Below are positions 1 to 8,627 of a DNA stretch of 14,705 nt, in pieces. The notes beneath the pieces are model-generated. The model did no database searches and had not been told where the DNA came from. It saw only the letters and a program-made list of their open reading frames with translations. The position numbers were made by a program, and so were the translations under genes. Every line of letters starts with the position of its first letter. Within the stretch, counting starts at the first letter, position 1. The DNA is from Smittium mucronatum (lineage: Eukaryota; Kickxellomycota; Harpellomycetes; Harpellales; Legeriomycetaceae). The DNA is taken from positions 1-14,705 of the forward strand of contig LSSL01003310.1 in assembly GCA_001953115.1 (NCBI GenBank), given 5' to 3'.

Positions 1-28
1 ATAATAATAATAATAATAATAATAATAA
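1..28. repeat. (ATA)n microsatellite at window edge
   Basis: Nine uninterrupted ATA triplets begin at the first base, so the tract may extend beyond the window. Such triplet runs are common in A+T-rich intergenic DNA. No gene reads through it. Confidence 0.95.
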
Positions 29-3000
29 AAGAAAACTATTTCTTGCTATCAAATACTATATGTATATCTACCATTCTATTTGAAAAAACATTGTATACTT
101 TCTTAAAAGTTTAATATATTAATAATATTGAAAAATAGTTTTTAATTATTTTCAGCAACTACCTATTTTTCACTATATTTAATTTTAAAATAAATTTTAT
201 CGGAAAATTCCTCTAATTTAATTTTCATTGTTTTCAAATAAAAAAAAATGTATTTTTGAAATTTCCATATTGTTTTATATTAAATTTTATTAGTTTTAAA
301 TTTATTTATTTATTGCAATTTCAACCATTTTCACTGATTTAATTTGCATAATAATATTTTTTCTAATACAGTTATGATAATTCATTTTATGCAAACTTTT
401 TAATTTAATAAAATAAATAAACAATGATTTATTTGAATTATTGATAGAAAAGTTTAAAATAACAAATATGTTCTCATTATTTTTATAAAAATCAAATCCA
501 AATTCGAAATTAAAAGATTTAAATTTTGAATTTTGGATTTTTGTGACTAAAAAATAGCTGAAATTGAAAGATAAAAATTTCAAATAGAATATTTTCCCAC
601 TTTCTAAAATTTTATTTATTTCATGAATTGTCTCCATTGTCTCTTACTTTAAATATTTAAATAATTTCTAAATCTATGTTCAATAAATTTTATTACTTGT
701 GAAAAAAAAATAATAATAAAATAAAATCCAATCATCAAATAACTGAAAATCAGACTCTATTATTTAATGATTATTTTTCGAGTTTAATTTCTGTAAAAAG
801 ACTCATTTATTTCTGCATACTCTTGATTCTTTTAATAGTTTATAAGTTCAAAATCTGAGAAGTTTTAGTGCTATAAAGTGCAAATTTGAGTGCTTAAAAT
901 ACTCGGTTAGTACAAAAAAATTACTCTCAAGATAAATCAAAATTTCTGCAAGAACATTTTAGAATTTTCTGTGCCAATTAAGGTCCACAGTCATTTTTTC
1001 CTACTTACGAAGTCTGTAGAATTGCTTTCTTTAATTTATTCTAATAATTAATGCATCTTTAAGAATTTTTCTACTTTTAATTATAATATATTTTGCTATT
1101 TTTTATGCTTAATATATATAGCTTTATTTAGTCCGGTAGATATACACTAATGGTTTTATTTTTTTGGAAATATTAGCATATATTGGCGAATATATATAAA
1201 AATTATTTGCGAAAATATTTATTTTTCATAATATAATTTATATAATATAAATAATTACATCGATAATATTAAATATATTTAAATGGTTTCGGATTAATCA
1301 AATTTTTTAGATATAGGGTGCAACCCAATAATAATATATAAAGAAATTATATGGCTTTATTAAAAAATGCATGTGTATTTCTGTATTTTTTTATAATTTA
1401 TTTATATTTATTTGAGAAATAAAATTCACAATAATTTGATAATGCTCAAATTATTCGATTTTTTAATAAACAATCCTAAGAAAAATTAAACCTTATTGAG
1501 TTCTAAATAAATTCATAGAAAAAAAATTAATATGATATGTAATAGAACTAAAACATAAAAGAAAAAATTGAAACAGAAAATTGTTACTAAATCATCCTCT
1601 CTGATGTTTTTTTATTATTTCGTAATAATCAAAATATTTTGACCCCATTGAAAACGAACACATCCTAATCTATCCATCTAAATTATTTAATTGGTGAATC
1701 TTCGTAAATTTTTTGATTTTATCTTTCTTTAAAAGATTCTAATGCGAGAAAAATACACTCTTATAAAGTTTTGTGTTATTTCTATTAAAATAAATGAGCT
1801 ATAATTTTTTTTCTTAATTTTATTAAATAAGAAAAAAGACGATAAATAAAAGAAAAATATTGAATCATATCATCAAATTAAAATATTTTTTTATTAATTT
1901 TGCAGAAATACATACCTTTTATGTTTTTTGAGAAATTTTTATACAATATCACTTAATTTTGTTAAGAAGTCTCAAATATATTCCATTTTTTCAAAATTAG
2001 ATTATAAAATGGGCTTTTTACTACCATTTATTTTTTTCTAGAAATATCAAAACCAATTTCAATCGGGGGTTTCCATATTAATATATTCTCTTTGATAGCT
2101 TTTTATTGATTTTCCAAAAAAAAAAACTTTATCCGAGCGTATTTTGTTAATAAAACATGTTTTACACAGAATATATTCAATATAACATACCCAATTATTA
2201 TTGCTATTTAGAACAAATTTTATATCTGGAAACTAAAGTATTATAATTTTATTCTTAAATATGATATCCACCATATACTTTAGACTTAATTCACTGATTT
2301 TTTAACTTTAATTTTGACTGATACCGAAATAGAGTTAATATAATGTTTGGATAAAAATGTTCTAGTACTTTTTCATTGATAATACCGATTTCTATTTCTA
2401 TTTCTTCTATATTCCATGCCAATAAAATAAACTCTGGGATTATCTTTTAAACGTTTCGGGAGTTTAAAAATAATTTCTAGTTTTTTAAAGATTACTATAT
2501 ATATTTATATTGGGGCTGAATATTCGCTAATAATTTTAAAAATGATAAAATAATAAGAATAGCCTCTTATACATTTGAGAGTGAGATAGTTTACAAAGTG
2601 GTGGCAAATTTTAAAAAATATATATATAAAAGAAATACATGCGTTCCTTATTATTAAATTTGAGATCGAATCCATGAAAAATATAGTTTTTCTGTTATCC
2701 CAACAAATTTGAATACTTGAAAATATATTTTAAAAATTCAAAAACGTATTTCTGCTTATTTTTTAGACCACTTAAGCTACTTGAAGGTATATTTATTTTT
2801 AATTTATATATCTACATTCTAAAATTTTCTAAATATTTTTTGATTGTATTGGTAATTCGATCAATCTTATTGACCACCAAGATATCCAATTTTAGATTCA
2901 ATTTTATTTAGCTATTACACGATATTTAGGGATATCTATAATCGCATAATTCAACTCAGCTTCAATGGTGTTTTTTATTTTTGAAATCAGCAGTAAATTT

Positions 3001-5204
3001 TTTGTAGCTTTCACTTACCAGTATATACAATTTTTTTTAACTTTACTATTTATCCTAGAATATTTTCCAATATCTTTCTTGGGATAATTATCATTCAATA
3101 AGCATATATTTTCCCAAATTTTGGTGAATTCCATTTTTTTTGGATGCGATATTAAGTTTCATTATTATTATATATGAATTAATAATATGAGAAAAAGTGT
3201 AATTTTTCGTTTTTTCAAAATTTAAGCAGATACTTATCTTATTTATTTTACTAATGTAGAAATATATTTCAGTCTAGTACCTTTTTAAAAAAACCCCCCT
3301 TTTAAAAATTAAAAAAAATACATATAATAATGATCTAGAAATAAAAAATTCTCGTGATTAACATTTTATTCCTTTTTTTTTTTGTTAGGGAATCAATGTA
3401 AGAGTTTGATTTTAAATTCTTTTTTATTTAGAAATATTAATTTTAGCTTTTTTAAAATAAATTTCACAATTTTCTAATTGTTCATAAAATCCCACTTTTT
3501 AAACAAAAAGTGGGGGGGGGGAGGGCTTAGTTAGCAGGAAAAGAGTAAAAAGTTTGTTGTTTTTACAAAAACGCGGATTGAATTTTAAAACTCAATATTT
3601 ATATTGGTTGAAATTTTATTAAATATAATCTAATTTCCTACTTTGTGAATCAAAATCATTTATTTTTAATAAAAGATTAGATAATTTATTATTTTCTTTG
3701 CATAAAAGAGCATATCCTCTCCAATTGCTATTTAGATACCCCAAGACTCCAAAGAGATTAATTTCGGTTGACTTTTTTCCTTACAAAAACTTGGATAATT
3801 ATGATTTTTGAGAATATATATTTTACAAATCCTCAATTCCGGTTTATTTTATTATGGATCTTTAAATTTAAAACAATTTTTTATTATCTTATACGTATGA
3901 ATATGAAAAAAAAAATGCAAAAAAATTTCAAATGATCTTCAAAAAATCAAAATATTTGAATTTAATGTACCCTAATTATTCCAATGTCTTTTCAAATTTT
4001 GCAATTTTTTACGCTTTAAACCCGATTATTTTTATTCGGAAAAGTAAAAAAAAAAAAAATTGATCATTTTTATTAGCAGAGTTGCTTTTTATCCAAGATT
4101 TAGGTAAAAAAAACATTATCTTTATTTTTAACAATGTTTAAAAATACTACCAAAACAAGGGTTCATTTTTTTTTTTTAGAATGAAGGAAGAGCTGAACGT
4201 AATTTTTAAAGAAAACCACGTTTTGTTAAAGCCAACCTAGAAAAAATTTGATTAATATTTAGAATTTTCAATAAATTAGGTATAGTTTAATTCAAACGGA
4301 GTCATTTTTAAGCATATTAATCTAGTATTGTCGTGCCTAATAAAAAAAAAATCTTTCGTCGCAACCTTTTGTTTAAATGACGGAGTACTTGGCCACACAC
4401 AAAAATATATCAGTGAAAAATGACGGCACTTTAGTTCTTTATAGTGTTTTCTAATAGCAGAAAGGGATTTTGTGCGGGTTTGAATAGACAGTGGTTATCT
4501 ATTTTTAATTTTTTTCAGGAAATTTTTTTTAAAGTATTATATTTTTTATGGTTTCAAATGGTTTTAGGCAGAACATTCTAAAAAAAAATTGATAAAAAAA
4601 ACTAGCGAGTATTTTTTTTTCTAATAGTTCATATCGTAACGAGAGTACTTTGACAAACTAATAATCAAGGTTTGCTGAGTAGCTAGAGTGGAGAGAAAAT
4701 GACTTAGTATTAAATTTTAGAAAACTTGTTAATTTTTTAAATGTGTTTTATGCTATTTTTGCACAATTTATATAAACATTTCAAGGGAAAAAAAAATAGG
4801 GATAGGAATACGTGCAAAAAATAAACGCGAAATATTCAGGTTTTCAAATAAAATAAATTACTGGTTTTGCCGAATGGGAGGCTTATAAAAAAGTGGGGAA
4901 ATATCCCTAGTGGAAATCTAATGGCTAGATTTTTAGACAGTTGTTGAATGATTAGTATTTAATTTGAGATCAGGAATCAGAATTGGCAAATAAATGGAGT
5001 GAAATGAAATAGCGCAAAAATGATGCAGTGGCTAAATGAACGCGATTTCGCATGTTCAAAAACCTCTTAATGACAAGGTTTTTTTTTTAAAAAAATCTTA
5101 AGTAATGTCACTTTTAAATACGAAATAAAAGTTCAAATATATCGTGTGAAAAGCTAGTTTTATTTTGGGTAGTTAGAATATCATTAAATCAATAAAAATA
5201 AACG
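29..5204. other. Long A+T-rich gene-free flank
   Basis: This stretch of about 5.2 kb is dominated by A and T runs and contains no reading frame with a recognisable domain. The few open frames over 60 codons (minus strand at 302-637, plus strand at 2717-2911) encode low-complexity F/I/K/N/L-rich strings expected by chance at this composition. I saw no rRNA or convincing tRNA, snRNA or transposon protein. About 4370-5060 is less A+T-rich and richer in G than C on the plus strand. The last few hundred bases must include the promoter and 5' UTR of the cap-binding protein gene, but no clear TATA or other element stands out against the A+T background. Confidence 0.7.
3491..3521. repeat. Perfect hairpin fused to a G10 tract
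   Basis: A 10-bp perfect inverted repeat (CCCACTTTTT at 3491-3500 and AAAAAGTGGG at 3505-3514) is separated by a four-base AAAC loop. Its right arm runs directly into ten consecutive G residues (3512-3521), followed by AGGG. This is the strongest G run in an otherwise very A+T-rich flank. A C6 tract lies about 210 bp to the left (3294-3299). No gene is adjacent, so a terminator role is not indicated. Confidence 0.8.
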
Positions 5205-6120
5205 ATGGGGTTGATGATCAAGCAGGAAAAGACTTCAATAATCCCGAGACTCGACACTCCAAGTACATACAAGGACCACCAGTTTAAGGTATTTTATCTC
5301 TTATACAGCATTATATGAATTCGAGTATAAGAATTTCGCTGAAATATTTAAATTAGGGTAGTGATCAGGAATGGATCGAGGAAATCCAAAAGACCCGTAC
5401 TTTATATGTCGGAAACTTGTCCTTTTTTACGACTGAGGAACAAATCTACGAGCTATTTTCAAAATGTGGAGAAATAAAAAGAGTGATTATGGGAATAGAT
5501 AAGATCAAGAAAACACCTTGTGGTTTTTGTTTCGTTGAGTAAGATTTCAGTTTTTTTTTGTTTTATGTTTTTCATTTTTACTCAATCCAATTCTTTTTGG
5601 CAATTATGCTATTAGATATTATGCAAATGAATTTGCCTTGAATTGCATGAAATATGTGAATGGAACAAAATTAGACGGTAGATTGATAAGGACTGATCTC
5701 GATCCTGGATTTAAGGAAGGCCGTCAATTTGGAAGAGGCCGTAGTGGCGGCCAAGTGCGTGATGAATATAGGCAGGAGTACGATCAGGACCGAGGGGGAT
5801 GGGGTCACATGAAGGCTCGCGAGGTCGAGGAAAGGAATCAACAAATGATGCAAGTATATGAGCCTATTGGAGTTATTCCTACTGGTGCATCAGCCAAAAT
5901 CAATTCTAGGCTAGGTGGCCCTGAAATCAAACACGAAACCTCAAAGCGTAGACGTGACAGCTATGATCAAGAGGAACCATCTTTTGATAATAAACAGATC
6001 AAATTGGAACCTGAGTTCGGCAGTCAAGGATTGGAAAATATTGATGCTGAGGAATCTTTTAATGCGGATAGAGAAGAGCTTGCCAACACTGAAATGTCCG
6101 ATGATTTAGAAAGAGACTAA
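5205..6120 (+). CDS. CBC2: Nuclear cap-binding protein subunit 2 (CBC20/Cbc2)
   Basis: Three exons, 5205-5288, 5357-5538 and 5616-6120, encode 256 aa. The introns are 68 nt (GTATTT...TTAG, phase 0) and 77 nt (GTAAGA...TTAG, phase 2). The protein is the RNA-recognition-motif subunit that, with the large CBC80 subunit, binds the m7G cap of nascent RNA in the nucleus and assists splicing, 3' processing and export. The RRM spans about residues 43-117. RNP2 is LYVGNLSF (44-51) and RNP1 is GFCFVEYY (84-91). By comparison with human CBP20, cap contacts correspond to Y22, Y45, F85, F87, R114, D116, D118, R125 and R129. The [14 protein letters not shown] block (128-141) is intact. Human has W between the two Asp; here it is L117, as in the yeast DLDPGF motif. 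The tail after about residue 155 is a family-atypical acidic extension with a basic SKRRR patch. The start follows AAAATAAACG and gives the fungal RLDTPS N-terminus (R15-S20). Confidence 0.95.
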
Positions 6121-6396
6121 AACTCATTCTATTCTAAACATAAAACCCTTTTGTATCAATGATGTATTAAATTCATAAACTCTTCTTATTCGAGATAAAT
6201 ATTTTTTATATTATACTAACACTTTTCTTCGATTTGAAAACAAATACTTTGTAACAAGAAAGTAAAATAAATCTGATGAAGAAAGCTACAGACATTTGTT
6301 TTATACAATAGTTTTTTTTACGATATATAGCAGTCCCTCCAGAAATTTAAGCAAGAAAAAATCTTTTCCCAGATCCGGTGTTAAAAATCAACGAAA
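6121..6396. other. Convergent 3' intergenic spacer (CBC2 / RPB6)
   Basis: This 276-bp spacer holds the 3' ends of two genes that face each other. I see no canonical AATAAA at the expected place for either, only A+T-rich stretches such as ATTAAATTCATAAAC near 6167-6181 on the plus strand. The two transcripts may overlap in this short space. Confidence 0.6.
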
Positions 6397-7191
6397 TTAG
6401 TCAGTGATGAGATCCTGAACGCGCCAATCCTCAAAAGTACCGTTAGGCAAGTACCGCCTTATTATTAATGGGATCTTTTTTTCTCTCAATTCCTTAGCAG
6501 CAATTTCAAGTGGATCGCTCTCTCCATCCAACTCAACCATCACAGGAGCACTTAAACTCAACTGAAGTGCCCGGGTTCCTAGGATCCTGGCCCGCTCGTA
6601 TTTCGTCATGTAGGGAGTGGTCACTCGTTCTGTGTTGCTGCGAGGTTCTTTATCAGGAGCGGCATCAGCCATCAGAATTTCAGTTGTTCCCACACCATCG
6701 TTGGCCTCAACTTCAAAATCATCAGCTGCATCAGCTTCCTCCTATATATCCAAATAAACATGTAAATATAAATGAAAAGAAAGTGTATATTTGAGTTAAG
6801 TAGATTTGAAATGCCCCAAAAACTAGATTCTTTCATTTCTGAAATCAAAAGATATTTTATGGAATAACTATTCCATTTTAAATATTTATCTTATCGAATA
6901 AGATATAATTAACAATTTGACAATGAGTTAAAAAGAGGTTCTCACATATTCGTTAAATTCGTTTCCGGATCTAGTTTTAATTGAAAGATAAGAACGGTTA
7001 ATTTAATTTTTCACGAAGCAAAAAGATAGCCAAATTGAATATTGTGTTTAGATAAAGAGAGAGAATGCGACGTTAAAATTTTAAGCGGAAATAGAATGAA
7101 ATATCTCATGTCAAAAGTAAATATGCAGATATAAGTAAAAAAAGAGCATAATTGTTCGGGCTTACCCTTCATCGTATTCCTCGTCGGCCAT
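6397..7191 (-). CDS. RPB6: RNA polymerases I, II and III subunit RPB6 (RPABC2)
   Basis: On the minus strand, exon 1 is 7191-7166, exon 2 is a 25-nt microexon 6970-6946, and exon 3 is 6741-6397, giving 131 aa. RPB6 is the small shared subunit, homologous to bacterial omega, that clamps the largest subunit and stabilises all three nuclear RNA polymerases. The N-terminal third (1-56) is acidic and disordered (MADEEYDEG start; [12 protein letters not shown] at 18-29), as in other RPB6 proteins. The conserved fold runs from about 57 to the end: [19 protein letters not shown] at 58-76, [10 protein letters not shown], then [17 protein letters not shown]. Length is close to human (127 aa). Introns are 195 nt (GTAAGC...CTAG, phase 2) and 204 nt (GTGAGA...ATAG, phase 0), clearly longer than those of CBC2 and MPS1. 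The start has good context (AAGATAAAG before ATG). Without the microexon, exons 1 and 3 are out of frame. Confidence 0.95.
6946..6970 (-). other. RPB6: 25-nt microexon of RPB6
   Basis: On the minus strand, an acceptor reading AAAACTAG ends at 6971 and a GTGAGA donor starts at 6945. The 25 nt between them take the phase-2 end of exon 1 (GAA GG) to the phase-0 start of exon 3 (GAG GAA). They encode SGNEFNEY plus the last base of Gly9, continuing the acidic N-terminal tail. Direct joining of exon 1 to exon 3 at the visible sites shifts the frame and meets a stop. Confidence 0.8.
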
Positions 7192-7339
7192 CTTTATCTT
7201 GTTTTTTTTTTATAGGGTGGTTTTTTCGGTACTTTAAAATAAAATATAAAAAAGCGATTTCAAAATTAGAGAAAAATTGCTTACACTTCAATAATTTTTT
7301 AATTCCTAGTTTCTGAAAAAAAAAAAAGAATTGATTTTT

Positions 7340-7344
7340 ATTGG
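7340..7344 (-). promoter_or_regulatory. CCAAT box upstream of RPB6
   Basis: On the minus strand this reads CGGCCAAT, about 150 bp upstream of the RPB6 ATG, a position typical for a CCAAT box bound by the HAP/NF-Y complex in fungi. The same ten bases (ATTGGCCGTT on the plus strand) recur at 8219-8228, about 400 bp upstream of MPS1. A pentamer alone is weak evidence; its position and the repeated 10-mer are the support. Confidence 0.35.
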
Positions 7345-7436
7345 CCGTTTCTTAATTTGATACTAAAAAATACAATCAATTGGTTAGCTTTAAGAAAGAA
7401 AGAATATTATGTAATTGGGTGATCTAAATTTTTTCG

Positions 7437-7952
7437 ATGCCGAAAATAGGCTGTAAAAAGTTATGTACCCAATAGGCTTAAATTAAAAGATGCGATTAAT
7501 TTCAGATTTTGACTCGTAGGGATAATTCGAGTTTGTAAGAGAGATACATTTGAAGTATAGCATTTTTGCGCAAGATCTTTCAAAAGTTCATTAACAAAAA
7601 ATAAACTCTAATATATTAATTGATTTTGCATTAGGCTTTTATTCAAGAACTCAAGCACTTTTATAGATTTATTTCATTTATAGAGTGTTTAATTCATGGA
7701 TTATCGCTGATTTGGCTGTTCAATCTATTTAGGCAGCGGAAGAATATATGTATCTTGTAACGGTATCTATTCATTTCTACCAGAAACCTTGCAGGTAAGC
7801 TGATAGAAGGGACCATTGTATTTCGGCCAAATACAGAATCTAATTAATTAGTTTTCTTGACATCCTTCTAAAAAAAAAAGTATCATTTTGTGTATCAGTA
7901 GGGTTCCACTACGCGAAAGTTGAGACGCATTGGAGGCTTATATTTTGGCTAA
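7437..7952 (+). other. Possible small spliced gene or decayed exons
   Basis: The best piece is 7733-7794, bounded by a TATTTAG acceptor and a textbook CAG|GTAAGC donor. It reads SGRIYVSCNGIY...LPETLQ in the phase that joins cleanly to 7902-7952 (acceptor CAGTAG), which adds GSTTRKLRRIGG and ends in TAA. An upstream ATG at 7437 with a GTAAAA donor at 7453 would supply the right phase, optionally through a 15-nt piece at 7520-7534. The result would be a protein of about 42-47 aa. I do not recognise a family. After the TAA the same frame stays open to 8007, which could mean decay. Chance occurrence is quite possible. Confidence 0.2.
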
Positions 7953-8131
7953 TATGTCTCTTTAATGTCAGCTCCCAATACTTTGAAAAAACTTGCTGAG
8001 CGAGCTTAACATTATATATATATATTTATTTTACATGTATTTTTGTATTTAAATCCAATAAATTGTAAATATATAGCTTTACTATTAAAAAGTTATAACT
8101 GTTCAGTTTTATTCATCATTTTTTAAATCTT

Positions 8132-8250
8132 GGACAGAAAATTTCCTGGATAATTACTGCAAAAGCTAGTCCTAAATCCACTGTGTTAAATGGTCCCTGG
8201 CGCTTTAAAGGAATAATCATTGGCCGTTATCATTTAGATTCAAAGCAATA
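8132..8250 (-). repeat. Possible diverged copy of the 117-119 bp repeat
   Basis: Read on the minus strand, this segment has TATTG (8250-8246), 22 bases, CCAAT (8223-8219), TAGCTTTT (8168-8161) and CTGTCC (8137-8132). The tandem units at 14354-14705 have the same order: TATTG, 23 bases, CCAAT, TAGCTTT and CTGTCC. The distance from TAGCTTT to CTGTCC agrees within about 2 bases, but the CCAAT to TAGCT interval is about 28 bases longer here. Similarity elsewhere is low, so this is tentative. Confidence 0.25.
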
Positions 8251-8627
8251 TTCATTCAGATGCTTATAATGGCTGCATTTTGTTGTGGAAAAAACACTGG
8301 TTAGTCTGAATAAAGGCTAGAGAGATATTTCAAATTCTTTGTTGATCCCTTTTTTAATAAATTACTGGTCAGTTTATTATTTTTTATAGGTTTTCTGAGA
8401 CTCTTCGTTGGGTTTGATTGTTTACATATATCACGCATATCCAATAGCCCTAAATCTATTCTATTCTTATACAATATTATCCAATGATATGCACTGAGAT
8501 TCCCATTATTATGCAATGAAATGGCAAAGTGAAATATTTTTATTATTTGTATTTCATTTCGCTGATTCAATTCTCTCAAAGCCCAAGAAGTAAAGATGCT
8601 AATTAGATCGAAATATATGTTGCAGAT

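Larger units (their letters stand above)
7192..8627. other. Divergent intergenic region between RPB6 and MPS1
   Basis: This region of about 1.4 kb must hold the promoters of RPB6 (leftward) and MPS1 (rightward). Roughly 7500-8600 is less A+T-rich than the left flank and has several medium-length open frames in different frames and strands (for example minus 8301-8579 and plus 8098-8268). None matches a family I recognise. It may be decayed coding or mobile DNA. A set of exon-like segments at 7437-7952 and a possible repeat copy at 8132-8250 are listed separately. Confidence 0.6.

Noticed and set aside
302..637. Minus-strand open frame of 111 codons in the left flank
   Set aside because: Low-complexity F/I/N/K/S composition that follows the A+T content; no motif, no splice partners and no family resemblance.
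2587..2673. tRNA-like A box (TAGTTTACAAAGTGGTGG) and B box (GAGATCGAATCC)
   Set aside because: No acceptor stem, anticodon arm or T-loop pairing can be formed around them; likely chance.
2717..2911. Plus-strand open frame of 64 codons with hydrophobic stretches
   Set aside because: Hydrophobic residues are expected from T-rich codons; no other support for a membrane protein gene.
5671..6109. Open frames overlapping CBC2 exon 3 in other frames
   Set aside because: Shadows of the cap-binding protein; their translations lack any motif.
7506..7534. 29-nt exon-like segment (TTTCAG acceptor, GTAAGA donor)
   Set aside because: Entered from the only nearby start exon it meets an in-frame TAG; only a shorter 15-nt version from 7520 would keep the frame, so it is mentioned only within the candidate small gene.
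8098..8268. Plus-strand open frame of 56 codons with acceptor-like GGACAG inside
   Set aside because: Overlaps the possible repeat copy read on the other strand, and no donor connects it in phase with any upstream exon candidate.
8301..8579. Minus-strand open frame of 92 codons upstream of MPS1
   Set aside because: No recognisable domain, no start context, and the following sequence has no donor or continuation. It may be decayed coding DNA but cannot be supported as a gene.
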